A stretch of 64,000 bases of DNA, taken from contig NZ_OY762934.1 in NCBI RefSeq assembly GCF_963667045.1, positions 2,744,501-2,808,500 on the forward strand. Reading direction: 5' to 3'. The notes below the pieces were generated by a model. It did no database searches, had not been told where the DNA came from, and was given only the letters and a program-made list of their open reading frames with translations. Below, in pieces: positions 15,930-23,975 of this stretch. Source of the stretch: an uncultured Cohaesibacter sp. Its GTDB lineage: Bacteria; Pseudomonadota; Alphaproteobacteria; Rhizobiales; Cohaesibacteraceae. The number at the start of each line of letters is the position of its first letter. The stretch's first letter is position 1. The position numbers and the translations under genes were made by a program.

Positions 15930-17312
15930 TTGGAGCCACAATCAAACCCTGAAACCCGCTCGCCCAAACCATGGGTCACATGGTATGGGGACGACTTTAC
16001 CGGCGCTGCTGCGACCATGGAGGTTCTGGCCTTTGCAGGGGTGCCAACCATCCTGTTTACGGAAATCCCGTCGGACGACCTCAAGCAACGATTTTCCGAC
16101 GCACTCGCCGTTGGCCTGGCCTCGACGACCCGCACTAAAAGCCCTCAGTGGATGCGGGAGAACCTGCCATGTGCCCTGAGCTGGCTGGACAGCTTCAAAG
16201 CCCCGATCTTGCACTACAAGGTCTGTTCCACCTTTGACTCCTCAGCAGAGAGCGGCTCGATCGGAACGGCTATCGAGACCGCGCTCACCGTGCGCCCTTC
16301 CCGTGGTGTGCCCCTGATTACGGCCGCCCCCCAGATGCGGCGCTATCAGGCCTTCGGTCATCTCTATGCAGGAACCTTCGAGGGTGTCTTCCGGCTCGAC
16401 CGGCACCCGGTGATGGCACGACACCCGGTCACGCCGATGAACGAATCCGATCTGCTGCGCCATCTGGCGGCACAGACCGAACTGCCCTCCAAGCTCATCG
16501 ATCTGGAAGCCCTGTGGTCTGACCCACAGGCCGCCCTCGACGAGGCTCTGGCGCATGGCGCAAAGATCCTTTCCATCGACTCGATGGAGGCAAGCTCGGA
16601 GGAAGCTGCCGGGCGCCTGCTCTGGACCAACCGCGAGGACCTGTCCTTCGTCGTCGGCAGTCAGGGCGTGGAATATGCCCTCGTCCGTCACTGGCTTGCA
16701 ACCGGCCAACTCTCCCCCTGCCCGGCAACGCCATCCCTTGAGGCTGTTGACAAGATCGTTGCCGTTTCCGGCTCGGTCTCGCCGATGACCGCAGAACAGC
16801 TCAGCAATGCGGAAGCAGACGGCTTTGATCTCATTCCGATCAACGTGGCGCTGGCCTGCGGCTCCGACGAAGGGTTGCGGGGTGAAATCGACCGCCTCGT
16901 GCGCCTGTCGCTCGAAACGCTGGACAGGGGCGCCAGCCCGCTTGTCTGCTCGGCACGTGGTCCGGACGATCCGGCCGTAGAGACGTTCCATCGAGCCCTT
17001 TCACAAAGCGGCATGGATATCGCAACGGCCAATGAGCGGATCGGCGTTTCCCTCGGGCGTGTTCTTGATGGTGTATTGAGTGGCTCATCGGTGCGGCGGG
17101 CCGTCATTTCCGGCGGCGACACGTCGGGCTATGGCCTGCAACAACTGGGCATTCAGGCGCTGGAAGCCAAAGCAGCGACCATTCCCGGTGCCTCCATCTG
17201 TGTCGGCTACGGACAAACGCCCCATGACGGACTGGAGATAGCCCTGAAAGGCGGGCAGATGGGCACGAAGGATTTCTTCAGCTGGATCCGTCGCGGAGGC
17301 GGCGGCCATTAA
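15930..17312 (+). CDS. oiaK: Four-carbon acid sugar kinase family (DUF1537), 3-oxo-isoapionate kinase-like
   Basis: A 460-residue kinase of the DUF1537 family, whose members phosphorylate threonate, erythronate and related acids. The N-terminal DDFTGAAATMEVLA (about residues 21-34) is the substrate-domain hallmark. The C-terminal nucleotide domain has ISGGDTSGYGLQQLG and a closing GGQMGTKDFF. The start is read as TTG 15930 behind GGGAGG with five-base spacing; the nearest upstream ATG lacks a ribosome site. In the D-apionate route OiaK makes 3-oxo-isoapionate 4-phosphate for the RuBisCO-like decarboxylase. It is divergent from the apnO-TRAP operon. Family is secure; the precise substrate is inferred from neighbours. 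Confidence 0.78.
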   Translation: MEPQSNPETRSPKPWVTWYGDDFTGAAATMEVLAFAGVPTILFTEIPSDDLKQRFSDALAVGLASTTRTKSPQWMRENLPCALSWLDSFKAPILHYKVCSTFDSSAESGSIGTAIETALTVRPSRGVPLITAAPQMRRYQAFGHLYAGTFEGVFRLDRHPVMARHPVTPMNESDLLRHLAAQTELPSKLIDLEALWSDPQAALDEALAHGAKILSIDSMEASSEEAAGRLLWTNREDLSFVVGSQGVEYALVRHWLATGQLSPCPATPSLEAVDKIVAVSGSVSPMTAEQLSNAEADGFDLIPINVALACGSDEGLRGEIDRLVRLSLETLDRGASPLVCSARGPDDPAVETFHRALSQSGMDIATANERIGVSLGRVLDGVLSGSSVRRAVISGGDTSGYGLQQLGIQALEAKAATIPGASICVGYGQTPHDGLEIALKGGQMGTKDFFSWIRRGGGGH

Positions 17313-17343
17313 GGCATTGGGCACTCTGCCCGACAGCAACAAG

Positions 17344-17371
17344 GAGGCGCGGTTCACTCGGACGGCGCCTC
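17344..17371 (+). terminator. Terminator between convergent oiaK and gntR
   Basis: GAGGCGC (17344-17350) pairs with GCGCCTC (17365-17371) over a 14-base loop, followed by TTGCCTTTC on the plus strand. It fits the end of the kinase transcript. Confidence 0.55.
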
Positions 17372-17382
17372 TTGCCTTTCGG

Positions 17383-18102
17383 TCAGCTGTTATAGAGCCG
17401 GTTCGTACGATCGAGGTGATGCTGCATTTCCGATACGGCAGCGTCTTCGTCCCCGGCCTCGATATTGTCGACGATCTTGCCGTGCTCCCTGAGGGTGATC
17501 GTCTCATTGCCGGCCCAGTGCAGCAATTCATACTGATATTCCATCAGCCAGCGCAGCATCGCACTGGAGGCAGCCACAATGATCGGATTGTGGGTGATTT
17601 CGGCAATGCGCGTGTGAAACAGAATGTCGACCTCAACAAATTCACCCGGATTGCCAAGTTCCTTTTCCTGCCGGTCGATCAGTGCCCTCAGGGCCTTGAT
17701 GTCTTCTTCCTTTGCCATGCGGGTGGCTTCGCGGACGATACCGCGCTCGAACATGCGCCGGGCCTGCTTGAGATGTTCGAAATTCTTGGGGGCGGAATAG
17801 AGCAACAGTCGAGCGATCTCGTTGACATGGTCAAGAACCGCTGTCGCCGTCACCTTGTTGACCCGCGATCGCTCGCCATGCTTGATCGTGATCAGGCCTT
17901 GTGTATGGAGCGCCTGCAGCGCTTCGCGGACGGCGGGGCGCCCCACGCCAAAACGCTGCATCAGGTCCCGTTCCGATGGCAAGTAGTCATCAGGTGTCAG
18001 TTCTCCGCTGCGGATCATGGAGCGCAACTCATCCACAACCTGATCGGAAAGCTTCTGGCGGACGATCTTGCGATCTCCCCTCTGGTCACCGAACTCGCTC
18101 AC
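17383..18102 (-). CDS. GntR-family transcriptional regulator (FadR/FCD subgroup)
   Basis: A 239-residue regulator. The winged helix (residues ~10-75) includes DYLPSERDLMQRFGVGRPAVREALQALHTQGLI. A C-terminal FCD ligand domain has the metal-binding histidine pattern (FHTRIAEITHN, LREHGKIVDNI, MQHHLDR). The likely start is GTG 18102, with GAGGAAGGG upstream. It lies between oiaK and the RuBisCO-like gene, and the palindrome at 18439-18459 is its candidate operator. It probably derepresses the D-apionate genes when an acid intermediate is bound. Confidence 0.85.
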   Translation of the reverse strand: MSEFGDQRGDRKIVRQKLSDQVVDELRSMIRSGELTPDDYLPSERDLMQRFGVGRPAVREALQALHTQGLITIKHGERSRVNKVTATAVLDHVNEIARLLLYSAPKNFEHLKQARRMFERGIVREATRMAKEEDIKALRALIDRQEKELGNPGEFVEVDILFHTRIAEITHNPIIVAASSAMLRWLMEYQYELLHWAGNETITLREHGKIVDNIEAGDEDAAVSEMQHHLDRTNRLYNS

Positions 18103-18438
18103 TAAACATCCCTTCCTCAAAATTCATATTCTTTATCTTTAAGGCCTTGACCGGTCCCAGACCATCCCCGTCTCAAGTGATCGTGGCGACCAAAATGTCG
18201 CGGCCCAGCAGTCTTCGGGTTTGGTGGGAATGTCGAATTCATCACCAGAACCCAGCCAGATACAGAGAGAGAAGGCCTCCGCGCGACAAGTTCCTTTCAA
18301 AGATCTCCAAACAATCCTCCGGGATCTCCCGAAACAATACTGCACAGAGACACCGTCGATGGAACGCGCACAATCTCCCCTATTTAGCGTCTTCGGGAAT
18401 CAAAGCAATGCACATTTTTGCTTGGCCTCATTTCCCAA
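18103..18438. other. Upstream region of the RuBisCO-like gene
   Basis: About 340 bases without a credible gene separate the GntR start from the operator. Short overlapping frames on both strands show no family resemblance. The region probably holds the gntR promoter and leader sequence. Confidence 0.4.
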
Positions 18439-18459
18439 CTGGTATAATGATAATACCAG
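18439..18459. promoter_or_regulatory. Palindromic operator upstream of the RuBisCO-like gene
   Basis: CTGGTAT (18439-18445), seven bases, then ATACCAG (18453-18459) form a perfect inverted repeat 30 bases before the oiaX start codon. Symmetry and size suit a FadR-type GntR dimer, and half of it recurs at 15821-15835. Confidence 0.65.
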
Positions 18460-18488
18460 AATGAAAAAAGGTATACAGGAAAAGATCC

Positions 18489-19769
18489 ATGCAAGACAAA
18501 AACACCGGGCAAGACAAAAACACCGGCAAAGACGTCATCAGGGTGACCTATCGGATCGAAACGCCCGACAGTCCGGAGAAAATTGCCAACAAGATGGCTG
18601 GGGACCAGTCCACGGGCACCTTCACCGAGTTGCCCGGTGAGTCGGAAGAAGTGCGAGCACGCTGTGCAGCCCATGTCGTGGATGTGCGTCAGCTGGAGCC
18701 GCACAGCTTTGCATCCATTCCCGAGCCTGCGACCGGCAAGCCGTATAATCGGGCCGACGTCGACATCGAATTCCCGCTCGAAGCGATCGGCACCGACATC
18801 GCCGCCCTTGCAACGATCGCCATCGGTGGTGCCTTTTCCATCCGTGGCGTCTCCGGCATTCGCATCATGGACATCGATCTGCCCGATGCCTGGCGTTGCC
18901 ATCCGGGACCGCAGTTCGGCATCGCCGGCTCTCGCAAGCTGATGGGCGTGAAGGAAGGGGTGATGATCGCCTCGATCATCAAACCCTCGCTGGGGCTGTT
19001 GCCGGAAGAAACGGCGCCGATCATCGCCGAATTGTGCGCGGCCGGTGTCGACTTCATCAAGGATGACGAGAAGCTGATGAGCCCGGGCTACTCGCCGCTG
19101 GAAAAGCGCGTTGAAGCTTTCATGCCGGTCATCAAGGATCATGAGCAGAAGACGGGCAAGAAGGTGATGTACGCCTTCGGCATTTCCTCCGCCGATCCGG
19201 ATGAAATGATGCGCAACCACGACATTGTTCTGAAGGCGGGCGGCAATGCTGCCGTCGTCAATATCAATTCCGTCGGCTATGGCGGCATGAGCTTCCTGCG
19301 CAAGCGGTCCGGTCTCTGCCTGCACGCCCATCGCAATGGCTGGGACATCATGACCCGCAACCCGGGCATGGGTATGGAGTTTTCCGCCTATCAGAAGATC
19401 TGGCGCCTGCTGGGCGTCGACCAGTTCCAGATCAATGGCATCCGGGCCAAATACTGGGAATCCGATGAAAGCTTCATCAAGTCCTTCAAGGACTGCATGA
19501 CGCCGATCTTTGACGAGAGCGACCGGCCTCTGCCTGTGGTCTGCTCTGGGCAATGGGGCGGACAGGCCGTCGACACCTATCAGCGTACCGGCAAGACCCT
19601 TGATCTGATGTATCTGGGCGGTGGCGGCATCCATGGACATCCCGCCGGGGTGGCTGCGGGCGTCCGTGCCATCCGGCAGGCCTGGGAGGCAGCAGAAGAA
19701 GGGCTGACGCTGGAACAAAAGGCCAAAAGCTGTTCCGAACTGGCGGCCTCTCTGGCCAAGTGGGGTTGA
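18489..19769 (+). CDS. oiaX: RuBisCO-like protein, 3-oxo-isoapionate-4-phosphate decarboxylase-like
   Basis: A 426-residue member of the RuBisCO large-subunit superfamily that is not a CO2-fixing RuBisCO. The N-terminal alpha/beta domain is followed by a TIM barrel with ASIIKPSLGL (Lys165, matching RuBisCO Lys175) and VDFIKDDE (Lys191 for carbamylation, Asp193 and Glu194 for Mg). HAHRNGW and LGGGGIHGHPAG complete the phosphate and metal sites. RuBisCO loop-6 lysine is not recognisable. The enzyme is expected to decarboxylate 3-oxo-isoapionate 4-phosphate to L-erythrulose 1-phosphate. An 18-base tandem duplication gives the N-terminal QDKNTGQDKNTG. Start ATG follows AGGAAAAGATCC. Context with apnO, oiaK and lerI makes OiaX more likely than MtnW or other RLP types. 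Confidence 0.8.
   Translation: MQDKNTGQDKNTGKDVIRVTYRIETPDSPEKIANKMAGDQSTGTFTELPGESEEVRARCAAHVVDVRQLEPHSFASIPEPATGKPYNRADVDIEFPLEAIGTDIAALATIAIGGAFSIRGVSGIRIMDIDLPDAWRCHPGPQFGIAGSRKLMGVKEGVMIASIIKPSLGLLPEETAPIIAELCAAGVDFIKDDEKLMSPGYSPLEKRVEAFMPVIKDHEQKTGKKVMYAFGISSADPDEMMRNHDIVLKAGGNAAVVNINSVGYGGMSFLRKRSGLCLHAHRNGWDIMTRNPGMGMEFSAYQKIWRLLGVDQFQINGIRAKYWESDESFIKSFKDCMTPIFDESDRPLPVVCSGQWGGQAVDTYQRTGKTLDLMYLGGGGIHGHPAGVAAGVRAIRQAWEAAEEGLTLEQKAKSCSELAASLAKWG
18492..18527 (+). repeat. Two tandem 18-base units in the oiaX start
   Basis: The units 18492-18509 and 18510-18527 differ only in the last base and encode QDKNTG twice right after the start methionine. It looks like a recent slippage or duplication that keeps the frame. 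Confidence 0.85.
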
Positions 19770-19845
19770 CAATGACTCCAATTCTGAAAATCTAACCCGA
19801 CGGGCAGAAGGCTCGAGACAGAAGAGCAAGTATCGGAAAAGACGC

Positions 19846-21027
19846 ATGAAACAGGACCTTCGCCCAACCTCGGGCCTTGACCGGGCTCAGGGGATACTCA
19901 GTGCGTCGGCTTTCGTCCTTCTTCTGATGGGGACCAACACGCCCACCCCCCTTCTGCCCCTCTATCGCGATCAGCTGGGATTTTCGCCACTGGTCCTCAC
20001 ACTGACCTATTCAACCTATGTCAGTGCGCTGGTGGTCGTGCTGTTCATCGCGTCAAGCCCGGCAATCGTACGACGGGCGCCGATGATGCTGCTGTCGTCC
20101 CTGCTGGTGGCGATTCTGGCCGACACGCTGCTGGCCACCGGCATGCAGCAAGGGGTTCTCGCGGGCCGGGTGCTGGCAGGGATTTCCGGCGGGATCGGCA
20201 CCGGTGCAGCCGCAGCCCTGACGGTTTCCGTCTTCGGGGAGAAAGGCAGGGCGCTATCCGTCACCGGAAATCTGGGTGGTGCAATTCTGGGCACGTCGCT
20301 TTGCCAGCTGATCGTGTTTCTGACTGGCGTGCGCGCGGTATCCCTCAGTTTCGAAATCCACCTTACCATGTGCCTCGTGCTGCTCGTGCCACTGTTCGGG
20401 GTGCTGTTCGCACGCCGCAAAAGCAATTCGGCGATTTTCGCCTATAGCGACAGCCACAAATCATCCGTCCTGCCGGTCCTCTCCCAGTTTCGCTGGGCGC
20501 TGTTCACCGGTTGTCTGGCATGGATTCTGATCAGCTGCTGTATCGTCTTCCTGCCGAGTTATTTTGCCGACCACGCCATGCCACTCGTTCAGGCCTTCGG
20601 CATTCCCCTGATGTTGACCGGTAGCCTTGGCGGGCAACTGTTCAGCTCCAGACTACGGCAAGTGGCCGGGTTCCTTTCCGGCATGTGGTGCATGCTGATC
20701 GGTATCGGACTGATCTTTGGCGGGGCCTGGCTGATCGTGGGGATAGCAAGCCTTGCCGGCTTCTGTCTGGTCGGGTTCGGCGCAGGCCTTGCCTATCGCT
20801 CGTCGCTCATGTTGCTGGTGCTCAGGGTTTCGCCGGTGACACAGGGGCGGATTTCTTCGCTCTATGCCGCCATCACCTATGGCGTGGCGGCTGTTGCCAT
20901 CGTGCTCTCCGGCTTTCTGACGAGGGTCGCGGACATGTCGACAGTTGCCGACTATGCCTTCGTTTCGCTGTTTGTGTTGATCCTTGTTCTCAATCGCCGC
21001 GCACCGAAACTGTCGGATCTGGATTGA
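19846..21027 (+). CDS. MFS transporter
   Basis: A 393-residue major facilitator protein with about twelve hydrophobic helices. The interdomain region carries the usual charged loop (ARRKSNSAIFAYSDSHKSS near 190), and RVLAGISGGIGTGAAAALTV resembles the MFS motif C region. It lies 76 bases after the RuBisCO-like gene in the same direction. It could export a pathway metabolite or import a related sugar. No substrate can be read from the sequence. Confidence 0.8.
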   Translation: MKQDLRPTSGLDRAQGILSASAFVLLLMGTNTPTPLLPLYRDQLGFSPLVLTLTYSTYVSALVVVLFIASSPAIVRRAPMMLLSSLLVAILADTLLATGMQQGVLAGRVLAGISGGIGTGAAAALTVSVFGEKGRALSVTGNLGGAILGTSLCQLIVFLTGVRAVSLSFEIHLTMCLVLLVPLFGVLFARRKSNSAIFAYSDSHKSSVLPVLSQFRWALFTGCLAWILISCCIVFLPSYFADHAMPLVQAFGIPLMLTGSLGGQLFSSRLRQVAGFLSGMWCMLIGIGLIFGGAWLIVGIASLAGFCLVGFGAGLAYRSSLMLLVLRVSPVTQGRISSLYAAITYGVAAVAIVLSGFLTRVADMSTVADYAFVSLFVLILVLNRRAPKLSDLD

Positions 21028-21201
21028 CAGGCCATTCGCGTTCCAACCAAGGACTTGACGATCCGTACGACCGTCAGTTTATGAGTAGAATCCCGCAAAT
21101 ATAACGGTATTTCATCACAAAATAACAAAATAAAATTGATTATGTGATGTTTTGTGTTACAAATTGAGAGCCCAATGGAATGCCGGGCAGGGGGAGATCA
21201 C
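21028..21201. promoter_or_regulatory. AT-rich promoter region before the DeoR gene
   Basis: The gap holds TTTCATCACAAAATAACAAA and, 25 bases on, TGTGATGTTTTGTGTTACAA. These imperfect repeats of a CACAAAA/TTTTGTG element could be the operator of the DeoR regulator that follows. The evidence is only sequence repetition and position. Confidence 0.35.
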
Positions 21202-21966
21202 ATGAGGGGAGAAGACCGCAGGCAGTTCATCATGGACCTGCTGGTGGAACACAAGGCGGTCGATATCGACAATCTTGCTGAACGGTTCGGCGTATCGAAA
21301 ATGACCATCCACCGGGATCTGGATGAGCTGGAACAGGCTGGCGTGCTGCGCAAAGTCCGGGGAGGCGCCACGGCCGACGCAGGCAACCAGTTTGAAAGTG
21401 ATTTTCGTGTCCGTGTCCGACAGGATGCTGATGCCAAGGAACGGATCGCGCGTGAGGCCTTGTCCCTGATCGAGCCGGGCATGACGGTCATGGTCAATGA
21501 TGGCTCGATGTCTGCCGTTCTCGGATCCATGCTCCCCCAGCTGAGGCCCCTCACCGTCATAACCAACAATCAGGCCATCATCAGTACATTGCTGGGAGAA
21601 GCCGGAATAACATTGTTGGCCCTCGGCGGAATCTATTCATCCAAATACAACGCCTTTTGCGGTGTCGTGACCGAGGAAACACTGCACCGGTTGCGTGCCG
21701 ACATCGCGTTCATTTCTGCGCCAGCCGCATCCGGACTGCAGGCATTTCACATGGACGACGCCATCGTGCAGACCAAACAGGCAATGATGCTTGCCGCCAC
21801 GCGCAAATGTCTGCTGATCAATCACACCCGTTTCAACCGCACCGCCCTTCACTTTCTTGCCGACCTCAAGACCTTTGACTGGATCATCACTGATGACGAG
21901 CCAGAGGGCACCGTCTCCGAAGACCTGAAGAACGCGGGACTGACCCTCACTGTTGCAAGGACCTAA
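21202..21966 (+). CDS. DeoR-family transcriptional regulator
   Basis: A 254-residue regulator starting at ATG 21202 behind GGGGGAGATCAC. The helix-turn-helix (residues ~6-60) reads RRQFIMDLLVEHKAVDIDNL, then VSKMTIHRDLDELEQAGVLRKVRGGA, the DeoR signature. The C-terminal sugar-phosphate sensor has a VNDGSMSAVLGSML loop and a late FISAPAASG segment. It is three bases upstream of the TpiA-like gene. A DeoR regulator directly followed by TpiA2 and RpiB is the arrangement of the Brucella erythritol locus, so a tetrulose phosphate effector is likely. Confidence 0.87.
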   Translation: MRGEDRRQFIMDLLVEHKAVDIDNLAERFGVSKMTIHRDLDELEQAGVLRKVRGGATADAGNQFESDFRVRVRQDADAKERIAREALSLIEPGMTVMVNDGSMSAVLGSMLPQLRPLTVITNNQAIISTLLGEAGITLLALGGIYSSKYNAFCGVVTEETLHRLRADIAFISAPAASGLQAFHMDDAIVQTKQAMMLAATRKCLLINHTRFNRTALHFLADLKTFDWIITDDEPEGTVSEDLKNAGLTLTVART

Positions 21967-21969
21967 ACC

Positions 21970-22743
21970 ATGACAACCACTCCTCATTTCTGGATCGGCA
22001 CAAGCTGGAAGATGAACAAGACGCTGGCCGAAGCCGAGACATTTGCCAACGGCCTCAAGGCGACCGACGCCGATCGAGACCCGCGCATCCAGCGCTTTAT
22101 CGTGCCGCCCTTCACGGCCGTGCGCGAAGTCAAGGCCATGCTGGCCAACAGTTCCGTCAAGGTCGGAGCCCAGAACATGCACTGGTCGGAAGCAGGTGCC
22201 TGGACCGGGGAAGTCTCGCCCTTGATGCTCACCGACTGCAATCTCGATCTGGTGGAGCTGGGACATTCCGAACGCCGCGAATTCTTCGGTGAGACCAACG
22301 AAACGGTGGGACTGAAGACCGAAGCTGCCGTGCGCCATGGCCTCACACCGCTGATCTGCATCGGCGAAACCCTCGAGCAGAAAGAAGCCGGGCGAGCCCG
22401 GCAGGTGCTGGAAGAGGAAGTACGCGGTGCGCTGGGCAAATTGACCGGCGATCAGAAGAAGGCAACCATCCTGCTTGCCTATGAGCCCGTATGGGCGATC
22501 GGCGACAAGGGCATTCCGGCCAGTTCCGACTATGCCGACGCCCGGCAGGCCGAAATTCTGGCCGTGGCCGAGGACATGCTGGGCTATCGCCCGCTTTGCC
22601 TCTACGGTGGCTCGGTCAACCCCGGCAACTGCGAAGAGCTGATCAATTGCCCCAATATCGATGGCCTGTTCATCGGCCGTTCGGCATGGCAGGTGGAAGG
22701 CTACCTCGATATTCTGGGCAAATGCTCAAAGGCCATCCAGTAA
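21970..22743 (+). CDS. lerI: Triosephosphate-isomerase family, L-erythrulose-1-phosphate isomerase-like
   Basis: A 257-residue TIM with all catalytic residues: Lys14 in GTSWKMNK, His in VELGHSERREFF, Glu in LLAYEPVWAIG, and the phosphate loop LYGGSVNPGN. It differs from housekeeping TpiA in opening (TTPHFWIGTSWKMNKTLAEA) and in its setting behind a DeoR regulator. LerI in Mycobacterium and EryH/TpiA2 in Brucella convert L-erythrulose 1-phosphate to D-erythrulose 4-phosphate. That is exactly what is needed after the RuBisCO-like decarboxylase upstream. An RpiB-type enzyme for the next step to D-erythrose 4-phosphate is not found in this window. Confidence 0.8.
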   Translation: MTTTPHFWIGTSWKMNKTLAEAETFANGLKATDADRDPRIQRFIVPPFTAVREVKAMLANSSVKVGAQNMHWSEAGAWTGEVSPLMLTDCNLDLVELGHSERREFFGETNETVGLKTEAAVRHGLTPLICIGETLEQKEAGRARQVLEEEVRGALGKLTGDQKKATILLAYEPVWAIGDKGIPASSDYADARQAEILAVAEDMLGYRPLCLYGGSVNPGNCEELINCPNIDGLFIGRSAWQVEGYLDILGKCSKAIQ

Positions 22744-22951
22744 CAGCCAGACCGTTGCTGTCCGATCTGGAAGAAGGAAGCCCTCGTTCCGGAGCAGGAG
22801 AGTCCGTTGGAAAGAAGCGCTCCTGCGGCGCAGATTGAATCTGCCCAGGAGACTGGCCGTGAAACGTCAAGCCGGTTTACCAATGAGCATGGTGTTGACA
22901 CCCGCTCAAAACAGACATTGGTGTATCGCGCAGCTTTTTGGCAGGATCCGG

Positions 22952-23330
22952 TCACTCGACATCCCAAATGGACAGAGCCTGTCGTGCAACTTTCTCCAGA
23001 TCTTCGCGGCTGGCTCCATCCCGCGCTTGCAGGGACATGCCTCCTTGCACGGCCAAAAAGAAAAGCGCTTTTCCGGCGGCCTTTTCTTCGTCAAACAGAT
23101 TCCACAATTTCCCACCGTGCGTTTTGATGTAATGGTGCAGGGCCTCTGAAGAAAGCGCTTCTTTAGAAGCGAAGGCTGAATAGAAACTCGGGGCCGGTAT
23201 TTTCATTGAATCCGTAAGATCGGTCAGGGATGTGGCCGTAAATCCCTTCCTCCAGAACAACTGCATTGCCTCTGCGAGTGCTCGCGATCGGAATGACGAG
23301 GGCGCCCTCTTGCAGCTTTGGCCGTTTCAT
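22952..23330 (-). pseudogene. TetR-family regulator, frameshifted and truncated
   Basis: The start at ATG 23330 reads MKRPKLQEGALV, but the continuing helix-turn-helix (AEAMQLFWRKGFTATSLTDL, then IPAPSFYSAFASKEALSSE) lies in another frame that takes over near 23276. This second frame stops at 22952, about 125 codons in, against roughly 190 for a complete TetR. A frameshift in the DNA-binding domain plus loss of the C-terminal part means it is almost certainly dead. It sits in the decayed stretch after lerI. Confidence 0.75.
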
Positions 23331-23537
23331 TCTGTTCCGTTTTTTATTTATTTGATTGATCGCCATATAAATCATTTGGCCCCGTTATCCCGGGCAATGA
23401 ATGTGACAGTGATCTTAAAAAGCTCAGTCGTTTCTTGTGGGAGCGTGGTTCTATCAAAAGTAGTCTACACAGCAGCATCCTCAAACCGCAACAAACAATG
23501 CGCAAAGCGACTCGCTGCAGTAAGGCGATTTGAAGCA

Positions 23538-23828
23538 ATGGAACAACAGGTCACGATCAATCACCACAGCGCATATGTTAACGGTATTCAGCTTCGTTAC
23601 GCCTAGGGTGGATCTGGCCTCCTGGTCGTATTGATCCACAGGTTCCCCCAAACGAGAAGCGCGCGGAAGCACCTGATGCCACAGCTGGCCTCCAACTACA
23701 CCGCCATAGCACCGGACATGCGCGATTCCGGCAATTCAGAGAAGCCGGACGGGGATATGGGGATATGGGGATATGACAAACGGGCCATGCCCAGGGACAT
23801 CAGCGACGCAGATGGTCCGATTTTCTAG
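23538..23828 (+). pseudogene. Alpha/beta hydrolase (epoxide-hydrolase-like) N-terminal fragment, frameshifted
   Basis: MEQQVTINHHSAYVNGIQLRYA in one frame stops at 23606. The expected continuation then appears in a shifted frame as IHRFPQTRSARKHLMPQLA, followed by YTAIAPDMRDSGNSEKPDG and YDKRAM, which matches the HGFPQTW...APDLRGxGxSEKP pattern of the family. The catalytic part beyond about residue 90 is missing. Three GGGGATAT units interrupt the conserved KP-YDKR region. Confidence 0.72.
23751..23774 (+). repeat. Three tandem GGGGATAT units
   Basis: The 8-base unit is repeated exactly three times inside the decayed hydrolase gene. Slippage after loss of selection explains it. Confidence 0.8.
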
Positions 23829-23975
23829 GACCAGCTCTTTGGAGCACTCAACTCAAATCAGCGAAGAACATTTGAAACAAACATGCAGGTTGGTTTCAAC
23901 GACATTTCCCCATGAAGCAGCCACGCTTGCTTCCAAACAACGAGGCAACTCGTTTCGACGACAATTTTCCCGTTT

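Noticed and set aside
18489-19769. True CO2-fixing RuBisCO
   Set aside because: No recognisable loop-6 lysine, no small subunit or phosphoribulokinase nearby, and the neighbours belong to apionate degradation.
18384-19847. A 487-codon minus-strand frame
   Set aside because: It mirrors the RuBisCO-like gene, whose active-site motifs are unambiguous.
23751-23774. CRISPR or minisatellite array
   Set aside because: Only three 8-base units inside a decayed gene; simple slippage explains it.
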